Shown here: positions 34,661 through 43,913 of the stretch, piece after piece
Layout of the letters: every line of letters begins with the position of its first letter
How positions within the stretch are numbered: position 1 is the first letter of the stretch
Source of the DNA: Calonectria ilicicola
Taxonomy: Eukaryota; Ascomycota; Sordariomycetes; Hypocreales; Nectriaceae
NCBI GenBank assembly: GCA_020809705.1
Contig: CP085835.1
Span: forward strand, 2,728,001-2,792,000
DNA length: 64,000 nt
Direction: 5' to 3'
Program-made: the position numbers and the translations under genes
Notes under the pieces: generated by a model
Told to the model about the DNA's origin: nothing
The model's database searches: none
What the model saw: the letters and a program-made list of their open reading frames with translations, nothing else

Positions 34661-36429
34661 GTTGTAAAGTATTAAAGAAAGTGTCAAATCTGGTGTCCTG
34701 CACTGGATAGAAAAGGATGCTGTCACCTCACATTGATGGCTGCGAACCCATCCTTATACGGCTGACGACAGGTCCCAGGGGTATGGGTCGCTACCAGGGC
34801 CCCTGAGTTGGCATTGCATCTCACCGGAACACGATGCCAAGAGCGGGAATGTGGGTGGATGAGATGATGTGCAGTCAACGGTGATCTACCTGAAAACAAT
34901 CGCCCGAATGCAACAGCCACGATAACTAACCTTCATTCCAGCAATACGATGAAGATGAAACGACCGTGTGAGACAAGATGGTTATTTCCACCAATGAAAA
35001 GACCCCCCTGAGCAGCGTTGTGGTCTTAGCTCCTGAGTTTGTCGCGTTCAACCCTGCTACGGTGAAACGAATTGAGTGGCCCTCCCCACACAGTGAATCA
35101 AGCGGTCCAAAGAAACTGCGCCAGCAAGAAAACAAAACGCCAATTCTTCTATATTAGATACACCGTCCAACTATAATCAATCAAGCCTATGTTATCATAA
35201 AACAATCATATAACCATATAGTTTTATTACTCTACGGGAGAGCTCGAGTTTAAAATTTTTTAAATTAGAGTACAAGATCAAACCGTGTGCGTCCCACGTG
35301 GCATTAAAAAAGCCTTATCCATTCCCGATGTTTGTCAGAAATGTCACTGTCAACTCTGTTTAATCGATGATTTGAAATTGACTTCAAATTAAACAATTCA
35401 TGCGACTGGATGATGCATCAATTTAAGAATCAGCAGCATCACCTGCTATTCTCATACAATCGAATAAATTTGAAGCAAGTAGATGAAGTCGATATCTCTG
35501 CCAGGTCTCGATCTTCGTGGTTGATTCACATGAGTTTCACCAGTCAGGATTTTTGCTTTCTTCAGAATAACGCGTTGGCTGTCTCGCGCAAGTCATATTG
35601 ATGGCCAAAAAATAAGTCATTGGCTTCCCTTAGCCGATAACACTTCTGCATTCCAAGATTGACGACTGAGGATATTGCAATCTCAAATTCAACAATAAAA
35701 CCGCAGCCAAAGCTGCTCTGGCGATACCTGGAGGACTAAGACTGACCGCTTGACTGGACCTTTTTTTTTTTTTTTTTTTTTTTTTTGAAAAGAAAAAGGC
35801 GAATGTGGAATAACTGGGTTTATGAACAAACCATCTCAGTGACTAGGTAGTAATTGTGATCACCTGTCATATAACCAGTCCTCGAATATTCGCTTCAAGT
35901 ATATACTTAGAAAGTCCAACACTGCGTTTTGCGTGCTCAGATTTAAGTTGGTATCTCTGGCAAGATAAAATAAGTGAACTTTTTGCATGGATCTTACATA
36001 TTCAACCTCTTCCAGGCTTCGCAATTTCTTGTTTCTTTTCCATATTATTCTCTTGTGAACATATTAAAACCATTTTATAGCTTTACAGGTTGCACACTAT
36101 TGAATGTAACTGAATCGCTGACACTAGATATTGCTTTCGAGATAAATGTAATTAGAAAAGGCTCAAGGAAGATATGGCAAGTCTACAAATATATAATCTC
36201 TATGAATCTAAGTATATGACTGATAATATGCGGAAAGAATACAAAAATGCTAAATATGTCCGAAGAATGCTCCAATAAAGCTTAAACCGGTTTATCCAAT
36301 GGGGAACAGAGACCATACCCTTTTTTCGAACCAATAGAAGATTTGAGAAGAATTAGTTCTTACCCTCTTGGAGCTTGAACTTGTAGTTGTTGAGAGAGGT
36401 TCCCCCACCGTCAACCGTCATCTTGATCC
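34661..36429. other. Intergenic stretch with a 26-base T run
   Basis: About 1.8 kb of mostly AT-rich sequence. A T run at 35761-35786 stands out. It must hold the pectin lyase promoter on the minus strand. No gene or RNA is supported. Confidence 0.45.
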
Positions 36430-37400
36430 TTAGTGGTCGTACTTCTTGGGGTTCCACTTTCCATCGTCAAAGCCGGTGCCTTCGCCCTCGTACTTTCCAG
36501 GGTGCCAGCTGCCGTCGTCCTCACGCTTCACCTTCTCACCATGATACTTTCCATCATCGAATGGAGTGCCTTCGCCCTCATACTTTCCAGGGTGCCACTT
36601 TCCATCGTCGAACTTGGTTCCCTCACCTTCATACTTGCCAGGGGCCCAAGAGCCATCATCCTCTCTCTTGACCTTTTCGCCGTGATATTTTCCATCATTG
36701 AACGGGGTGCCCTTGCCTTCATACTTGCCAGGGAACCAGCTGCCGTCGTCCTCTCGCTTGACTTTCTCCCCGTGATACTTTCCATCATTGAATGGAGTAC
36801 CCTTGCCTTCATACTTGCCGGGGAACCAGCTGCCATCGTCGTGACGTTTCTCGCCGTGGTACTTCCCATCGTTGAAAGGAGTGCCTGGGCCCTCATACTT
36901 TCCAGGGAACCAGCTTCCGTCGTCTTCCCGCTTGGCCTTCTCTCCGTGATATTTCCCATCGTCGAAAGGAGTGCCCTTGCCTTCGTACTTTCCCGGAAAC
37001 CAGCTACCATCATCCGCTCTCTTGGCTTTCTCCCCATGGTACTTGCCGTCATTGAAAGGTGTTCCCTTGCCTTCGTACTTGCCAGGGAACCAACTTCCGT
37101 CGTCTTCCCTCTTGGCCTTTCCGCTGGGGTACTCCTCGGGGTGCCATTTCCCATCGTTGAAAGGAGTACCTGGGCCCTCATACTTTCCTGGCGCCCAAGA
37201 ACCATCGTCCTCGCGCTTGGCCTTCTCGCCGTGGTACTGTCCATCATTGAAAGGAGTTCCTTTGCCCTCATATTTTCCAGGGAACCAACTGCCGTCATCC
37301 TCTCCTTTGACGCTGCGGGCATGTTGCTCAGGATCCCACTTTCCGTCATTGAAAGGGGTGCCCTTGCCTTCATATTTTCCTGGGGCCCAGGAACCATCGT
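36430..37400 (-). repeat. Coding tandem repeat array inside the Kex2-type precursor
   Basis: About ten repeats, typically 81-84 bases each, encode the DDGSW...KR units. Units differ by synonymous and a few replacement changes (Phe/Ala/His after Trp; Lys/Pro/Glu before GTPF). One unit is shortened (EKRHDD junction) and one is extended by an extra half-unit without a Lys-Arg. Unequal exchange would explain this. Confidence 0.85.
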
Positions 37401-37473
37401 CTGGGATGGGTTTGACAGTTGGGAGGGCCAATGCAGTGGCGGCAAAAGCCAGGATAGTGTAAGAGTAACGCAT
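36430..37473 (-). CDS. Secreted tandem-repeat precursor with Kex2 sites (KEP-like)
   Basis: An intronless frame of 347 residues. A signal peptide (MRYSYTILAFAATALALP) is followed by ten units that begin DDGSW and continue PGKYEG.GTPF.DGKYHGEK. Eight Lys-Arg pairs separate most units (AKR, VKR or EKR before E, A or H), which is what the Golgi protease Kex2/KexB cuts. Processing would release a set of nearly identical peptides of about 25-35 residues. This architecture is that of Kex2-processed repeat proteins, which include pheromone-type, repellent-type and dikaritin RiPP precursors. Each unit has an inner half-repeat (DDGSW.PGKYEG and NDGKY). Tyr and Trp are conserved, but I see no UstYa-type (DUF3328) oxidase nearby, so a cyclic RiPP is not supported by this window. 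It could instead be a surface or hydration protein. It lies between secreted plant-degrading enzymes on the same strand. Confidence 0.88.
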   Translation of the reverse strand: MRYSYTILAFAATALALPTVKPIPDDGSWAPGKYEGKGTPFNDGKWDPEQHARSVKGEDDGSWFPGKYEGKGTPFNDGQYHGEKAKREDDGSWAPGKYEGPGTPFNDGKWHPEEYPSGKAKREDDGSWFPGKYEGKGTPFNDGKYHGEKAKRADDGSWFPGKYEGKGTPFDDGKYHGEKAKREDDGSWFPGKYEGPGTPFNDGKYHGEKRHDDGSWFPGKYEGKGTPFNDGKYHGEKVKREDDGSWFPGKYEGKGTPFNDGKYHGEKVKREDDGSWAPGKYEGEGTKFDDGKWHPGKYEGEGTPFDDGKYHGEKVKREDDGSWHPGKYEGEGTGFDDGKWNPKKYDH

Positions 37474-38636
37474 TTTGAAGAAATTGAGGAATGAGGATCC
37501 GAATAAATGGAAAGATTAAGATTGGGGAGGTTGGGTTATTAGATGCAACTATGTTGTTTGATGCAAGGATTAATGTGAAAGCGCCCTTTGTAGTCTAATA
37601 GAGGGTGGAGATGAAGAAGATGAAAATGAAAAGGAAAAGAAAAGGAAAAAAAGATGTTTATTGCTGTTGCTGTTGTTGATGGTGATGGTAGAACGAATTT
37701 GATAACGGAACTCACCTTGGTTTTAAATAATCGGAAGTATTCGTCTTGGCATAAAGTTCTCCATGAGGCCTTCATGATTACTTCCATCAATGCCACAATC
37801 ATAGTCGGCGAGGCCGCAATGCCTAGGACATTGGCGGAATGCTCGCATGGCAGAGTTTCTCGTTAGGTCTTACAGGTCTAAAGCTGGCAGTAAGCTGGGG
37901 AGGATACCAAGGCTAGTGTTCACCTGCGAGGGCTATTTTCAGTGGTGCTGAGCCCTGTCCATACTCAATCGGGCTACTCAACTCCCAGTTTCTCAGCTCA
38001 GCGGGGTCCTAATGGGAAGCCTTGGCATTGGTGCGCACTGGAGCCCTAGTCAAATGGCCATTTTTGGGTTGGCAGTTCTGCTGCGCCACAGAGGAACCAG
38101 TCGGCGATTGATCTCACTTGCATTACCACGACCAATTAAAAAATTGATTTAAATATGATCCATTATTTGCTTACCAGCTGGCATGGGGCAAACTGGCCGT
38201 CATTGGTGAGAACATTACCGAGTCTAGGGCAACCAAAATTGCATTTTCTCAGTGTGGCTGAAGCTCTCACGACCGAAGGATACGAGCTTGGTGCTCAGTA
38301 AGCAGAATGCTTTGGCTAAAATAAGACGGCAAGGTGATGCTTGAATTAAGGTTACCGGGTAAGATTAATATCATGTTATTTCGAAATATTCCAACAAAAC
38401 ACGCAGGAATGCTAAGTTGGGAATAATAATTGTGAATGCAAGGTAATTAATTTATGTCCCGCTCAAGATGGCGAACAAGATCAAAATACAAATGTATAAT
38501 AATTTAATATGTTTTTATCAATCATGGAGCCATATTTATGTTCGAGATAATGACTCCTTGAAGCAAGCGACTCCTGTCCTGACCACGCTCCACATGGTTA
38601 AGGCTGACGCACCAAACTTTCCACCTCTCCATTCAT
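37474..38636. other. Intergenic stretch, nothing recognised
   Basis: About 1.2 kb between the 5' end of the repeat precursor gene and the 3' end of the tannase-family gene. It contains a purine-rich tract (about 37606-37655) and otherwise mixed sequence. No gene is supported. Confidence 0.45.
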
Positions 38637-40305
38637 CTATAGGTCCGAACATTTCCAGCTAGAGGCAAGCGAGACATTTCCTGTGCCGGTGTATTTTGCC
38701 TCACTAGGGTAGGGGCATAGAGTACGCTGTCGGGTCACGCCCTGTGTTGGGTCGTCGTTGACATATTTGGTTGCGATGAGGTCATTGGGCGCAGTTCCGT
38801 TCTCAACCCAGTTCATGATGGCAAGAACAACGTCGTGCTGAGCATCTTGGTACCCAGGCACTCCGTGGACAGTTCCTTCGAGGGCAGTGTTTTGGCCGTC
38901 ACCAGCAATGTACCAAGGAGCATCCATGCTGGAAGGAGTCAGCTCGCAGTGCATCATTCCAGGCACTAGGAAGAAGCGATAGAAGTCATCCAAGTTAACT
39001 CCAGAGGGGACAAGTTTCTGGGCAACCTGCTCATAAAAGTAAATGGAGGAGCCAGTGGCGATAGATGGATCAGCGAAACCATGGTAGTGGATCAACTTTC
39101 CGCCCTTCTCGTAGAAGGGAGAGATATCGAAGTCGTCGGCTGTGGCATTTCCAGGGTTAAGCTTTTCTGACAGCTGAATGAGGGAGTCGTTCCACTCTTC
39201 GTAAGTCCAGCTCGATCCGAGTTGCATCATGTACTGGATATAGCCCATGAAAGTCGCATCGGGACCAGTGCTGGACCAGCCGGACTCGGTGCCGAGGGGA
39301 TATCCGGGGAAAACAAAGGTATCGTTAGCCTGGTACCAATCATCATGCAGTTTGTTCACAGTGCTAATTTGGGCAGCAGTAAGACATGTACTAGTAGAGT
39401 TGGATGTGCAAAGTAGTGTCTCAGGTCGGAAGACACACTTGCGGGGGTCCATGATAATGTTGTCGGTAACACCATCCTGTGGGTCACATTGACTCAAAAC
39501 CTCCGCAGCGAGAGCATCCAAGTGTGTCGAGTTCAAGTATCCTGCATCAGTTTCTGGCCAGTTCCAGATTCCAGTGACCACGCACCAAAGCTGCAATACG
39601 TTAGAACCAACAGTGAATTTGTGACGCGCAAACCAATTTACTCACCTGGAGATGGGTGGTCCACCATGCAGGTGCTCCAGCAATGACACCATCAAAATCG
39701 TCGGGGAACATTTGCAATTCCTTGAGACCCTGTTTTCCTCCAGCTGAGCAGCCACGGTAGTAGCTATAAGAGATGTTCTGAGAGTAGTATCCCTGGATGA
39801 CGTTCTTGGAGTTGACGATACCATCATGCAGCGCACGATAACCCCAGTTGGTCAATGCCTCCTGGTTTTGGTAGGCAAACTCAGCGCTGCCACCCTCATG
39901 GCCCAAGTCCGATGACACAGTAGCAAATCCATACCACGAGGCGTCCACGATGGCGGACCAAGAAATACTACCTGCAAACTGGCCATTGCCAGCGGTCAGG
40001 AAGCGGCCATTCCAGTCATCGGGCAAGATCAACCCTATGCTATGTTGAGTGTCACCAGGGAGAGTAATGTTGGCCTGTACATAGCAACCAGCCTTGGGCA
40101 CGACATAGTAAGTGGTTGCATGAGGGCTCGAGAGTGCACCGTAGTTTAGTTCGGCCTTCAATGTGAAGTTTTCTCCGGCCTTGTAGTGATCTGCATAAAA
40201 GACAGTGGCGTTTGAGGGAAGAAACGAGCTAATGGTAGAGACGTTGCAGCTGTATGCTAACGCCTTTGTGGCCAACAGGGCTGATCCAGCGATGGATGAC
40301 CTCAT
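38637..40305 (-). CDS. Tannase / feruloyl esterase family protein
   Basis: Two exons, 40305-39646 and 39590-38637, joined over a 55-base intron (GTGAGT donor), give 537 residues. A signal peptide (MRSSIAGSALLATKALAYS) precedes the mature protein. YYRGCSAGGKQGLKELQMF carries the CSxGG nucleophile motif of the family, where the Cys forms a disulfide next to the catalytic triad. SDLGHEGGSAEFAYQN, GVIAGAPAWW and LIHYHGFADPSI are other family hallmarks. The late MMHCELT segment holds the catalytic His and its disulfide Cys. The enzyme is secreted and hydrolyses esters of gallic, ferulic or related phenolic acids; the exact substrate cannot be told. A TTTATAAG box lies about 85 bases upstream. It belongs to the minus-strand block of secreted enzymes with the pectin lyase and lipase. 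Confidence 0.95.
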
Positions 40306-40387
40306 GGTGTAGGACCAAGTAAAGAGAGAATGAAAGAGAGAACAGTGTGTGATTGCGCCGAAACGCAGAACAATTCGTCCAAGGAAG

Positions 40388-40396
40388 CTTATAAAG
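40388..40396 (-). promoter_or_regulatory. TATA box of the tannase-family gene
   Basis: On the minus strand the sequence reads CTTTATAAG, about 85 bases before the ATG at 40305. Position and sequence fit a core promoter. Confidence 0.5.
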
Positions 40397-42704
40397 ATGA
40401 AGATCGACGAGGAGTGGATTTACTTCTGATTTCTCGGTTAGCGTTTCGTGTGTCAAGCGTACGTATACATCCGCCTCCAACGGCTGCTTCGGCCCGCCCG
40501 ATCATTTCTTGGTCAATGCGGATTTGAAATCAAACACATCTGTACATCTCACGACTTTAGCTTCAAATGCACTCCCTTGCGTCGCTTGCGCTTAGAGTGG
40601 ATGACGTTGATGCTGGCAGCTAGGAGGCCGGCGGTCTGACGTCGAGTATCATGCTCATTCACCAGCACTTTGCGGCCGTATAGCTTATCTCTCTAAAAAT
40701 GCTTGGCATCATTCGGGGGCCTCCTAAGACCCGAAAATCTGGGGTTCTTGACATGTCACTCCAGAATACGCGTTCTTTTACCCCACTCGAGATTTTTAGA
40801 ACATTCTATACGAGGAATATTCAACTGTAATGCACATGCGAGAGCTACCCTTCCAGAAGCAATCCGGCGAAAAGTGTGCCTAATTAGGCTAGTCTCCCGG
40901 AAGAGTGAGCCGCTATCAAGAGTGCACTGACGCGTAAAACGTACTGCAATTTCTTGGTAACGTGAGACGGAACTAATGCAGGATATCCTCGGCACCAGGC
41001 AGCCGAACGTGCCACATCGGATGGCATCTAAATCGATCTAGACGCCAATTGATCATCATAAGAAGACTAATATTTGTGATAATATACAAGAGCTCACATA
41101 TTCAATGGTCTCTTGCTGGGATATCAGAACAATCCTTTCTGTACCAGAAAGAGATGTGACCCTGTCAGCTGGTTCAAATCTCGACTCGACAATCTTTCAT
41201 TGACCCAAAAATTGGAAACATGTAAGCTTTTTACTTTGATGGGCCTGCTGGGAATCCTGACGTATTGTCTGCTCGCCCTACTACACTATTTTGCCTTTCG
41301 AATGTCAAAAGTGGGCAAATGAGGCATCATCACGGTGTGTGGAGAAATCCGTAAATGCTACGCCAGTCTTAGCCCGTTTTGATGCGGGGCGATGGCCCGA
41401 GGACGCACTTCCAACGAATAGGAACAGAGTTGGCCGAGCTCAATCTAAGTGTTGGTGGCCATTTTTAGTCCAAGCTCAAAGTCCGGGTCCCATCGATGTT
41501 TATTTCGGTTTTTTTTTTCGGTTTCATCCGGATGTGGAGTCGATCATTCCCAGGCCTGGGTTGAGAGTCGGAATACGAATCGGAAATTGGGTGTGTGCGG
41601 CTTCCGGTCTCCGACTTTATCTCATCTGTCGGCACTGCATCTCACTTGGAGTTTGCATTTTTCTCTCACCATGCCTGAGGACTGGCGATATTATACACAA
41701 CTACAGATGACTGTGAGCGTCGACACATCTGCTGTCTACATCCCATTTTCAAGAATGACCATTTCCTTCCGAGTTGACTACACTAGCATCAAGAATTAAA
41801 GTACTGTTGCCCGACTTATTAGGCTATTTTAACAATCACAGCAACAAACAAATGTCCTGTTATAATGTAATAATTTTAGGTTACGTGTGAATATAACATT
41901 AACCTCCCAAAGCTGCTAAAACAAAAGCTAGCATTAGTCTTTGTTAGTTTAGATTAGGAAGTATTTAGAGAAGAAATCTATGAGAATGGCCAAAATAGGC
42001 TACAAGTAGTCAAATAGAAACAGCAAAAATTATTGGAAGAGGGGGGATTGATGATTTTTTTCTTGCTGACAGCAGCCCCTTTTTATCTTGTTCTTGTGCG
42101 TCTAATATACTATTGGGTAAGTCAATTCCCTGAGCCTCCCAGTCAAGCCCAATCCTCCAAAACAATAAAATGGTTATGCTATTAGTCCTTAAGTCCTTGA
42201 GTTCACACTCAGACTCTTTAAAGAGAGTAGAATATATACATAAATATTATTCCGTGGTGGGATTTGATTGCAAATAATTATTTAATTTATTAATTGATTA
42301 AATAGAGCCATAAGCAGATAACTCAAGCCTATTGTTATTTTACCAGCTCTGACCGCCTGTTAATGCCTGAGGCTGAAACATATATGGGGACCCTCACACC
42401 TCCCCGCATGTCATGATGAGAAATATGGCTAGCAACGATTTTCCCGCAACGAAATTATCTCAGCCAACTCTTCATCAAACAGTAGATTGAATCCACCATC
42501 CAGGTTAGAGAAACAAGGATTCACGGCTCTTCGCGACGAAGTCGCAAGTGCAAGAGACGATCGCGATCTCCCACTCCATCCACCGATCCACTTTGGATGG
42601 ACGCCAGCCCCAGCACAAGCCAACAACGGTCGTATCCTGCCGACCCTATTGTTATAGATGATGCCGACTGGTATTGAAGAAATACAAAGCCACATGACTT
42701 CTAA
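40397..42704. other. Intergenic stretch, AT-rich in its right half, with a possible coding relic
   Basis: No intact gene. From about 41800 the DNA becomes AT-rich with many TAG/CTA words, resembling RIP-altered DNA. At about 42460-42665 one plus-strand frame reads HGSSRRSRKCKRRSRSPTP and ends in VIDDADWY before TGA; it looks like the end of a coding sequence but has a stop upstream and no family I recognise. Confidence 0.4.
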
Positions 42705-43121
42705 TCATGTTATCACTAGCTATAGAGGCCACAGGGTTACATTTGGAAGCTCTTGTCTTGTCAATTGAAGGGTCTATCTAGGTCTCTTATAGCTGCTGTT
42801 GTGACTAGCTGTTCCGGTCGGCCGAGGGGAGTTTCTTTTAGGTTGAGGCTATCCAAAGCTAGCTACGGTGACCACCGCATACGGATGTTGCTTGCAGCCG
42901 CGTTGGGATAGGTCTGTAGTAGCTAGATCCTTCATCTAGGCATTTATCCTGATTTGTATGACTATTTGGGGCCGGTTGCGGCAAGAGCTATCTAGCTGTT
43001 ACTATAAGTACTGGACTGTGCCGTCGAGGGCATCGAGGCTTTGTAGTCAAGGTCCGGCCGGGCCCTAAGAGGCCCGGCTGCTAGGCTAGGCTGTTGAGAC
43101 CATCTTGTGAGTGTGACACAT
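42705..43121 (+). repeat. Dispersed repeat, long copy, upstream of the NACHT-WD40 gene
   Basis: The segment shares CACTAGCTATAGAGGCCACA at its start and GAGTGTGACA near its end with 13208-13370, with matching internal pieces in order. It directly precedes the frame of the NACHT-WD40 gene and may be its 5' exon or leader, now rich in TAG/CTAG words. Function is unknown. Confidence 0.55.
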
Positions 43122-43913
43122 GTTAACCAAGTTGTAGCTGGAGGTAGCTCTAGTGTGCATGTTGGAAATGTTAATAATATTTACATATAAATGGAAAAAG
43201 AAGATCATCAGTGCCTGAGGGATTTATACATCATAAACCCTGAAGATTATAAAAATACCATTAAAAGTGTAAAGGGTGGCTTATTTGAAGGCTCTTACTA
43301 TTAGATTCTCAATTATAATAACTTTCAAAAATTTCAATTAAAACTGCAAAGCCACCTTCTGTAGATCAGGGGTGACCTAGAGAAGGGAAAGACTATGCTT
43401 CTATATAGTATAATTAATGAGCTAAAAAAAGATAAGTTATAAGTGTTGTCCTACCACTTTTTCCAAGCTACACACAAAGAGTTAAAAAGTGCTATATTAG
43501 TATTAAGGGGCCTTATCTGGCTCTTGTACGATAAGTGCCTGGAATTAATACCATTTGTCTGAGAGAAACATAAGAAGAGAGGAAAAAAAGCATTCGACGA
43601 CTCTAATCTAGGGCTTCAGTTATTGCGAACTATTCTTATGAATCTTCTCAAACATTTATATTTAGAAAATATAATCTTACTTATTAATGGCCTGGATAAG
43701 TGTTCGAATAACCTAAAAGATTTAATTAAACTCATTATCAAACTTTCCAGTTCATCTTCAGCCAAATGGATTATATCAAGTCGCAATTAGCCATCAATTA
43801 AAGACCAATTTTACAAGGCTAACAATATTAGAATCCGATTGGAATTGAACGAAGATTCAGTTTTGCTAGCTGTTGAAAAGTTTATCTAATATAAAGTAGA
43901 CAGCTTAACTTAT
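43122..43913 (+). pseudogene. N-terminal and NACHT part of an NLR, RIP-degraded in frame
   Basis: A single frame continues without indel from 43122 into the open WD40-type gene downstream, but it carries stops at 43188, 43302, 43362, 43440, 43560, 43788 and 43887. Between them the NLR sequence is plain: AGGSSSVHVGNVNN, HQCLRDLYIINPEDYKNTIK, a Walker A region RGDLEKGKT, and a Walker B-like LLINGLDKCSNNL. Stops sit where relatives usually have Trp, Gln or Arg (for example at RN*PSIK). The Walker A Pro-to-Leu and Gly-to-Glu and the Walker B Asp-to-Asn and Glu-to-Lys differences from the usual GDPGKGKT and LID.LDEC are all C-to-T or G-to-A changes. This is the footprint of repeat-induced point mutation. 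The NACHT is not functional as read. Confidence 0.85.

Noticed and set aside
36433..37494. A 353-codon open frame on the plus strand, antisense to the repeat precursor
   Set aside because: It is the mirror of the tandem repeat: codon bias leaves the antisense frame free of stops. The minus-strand frame has a signal peptide and Kex2 sites; the plus-strand one is only a hydrophobic repeat.
41173..41197. GGTTCAAATCTC, similar to a tRNA B box
   Set aside because: No A box or acceptor strands at the right distances.
41113..41799. Plus-strand open frames between the tannase-family gene and the NLR
   Set aside because: They overlap in different frames, lack motifs, and no splice-linked model emerges.
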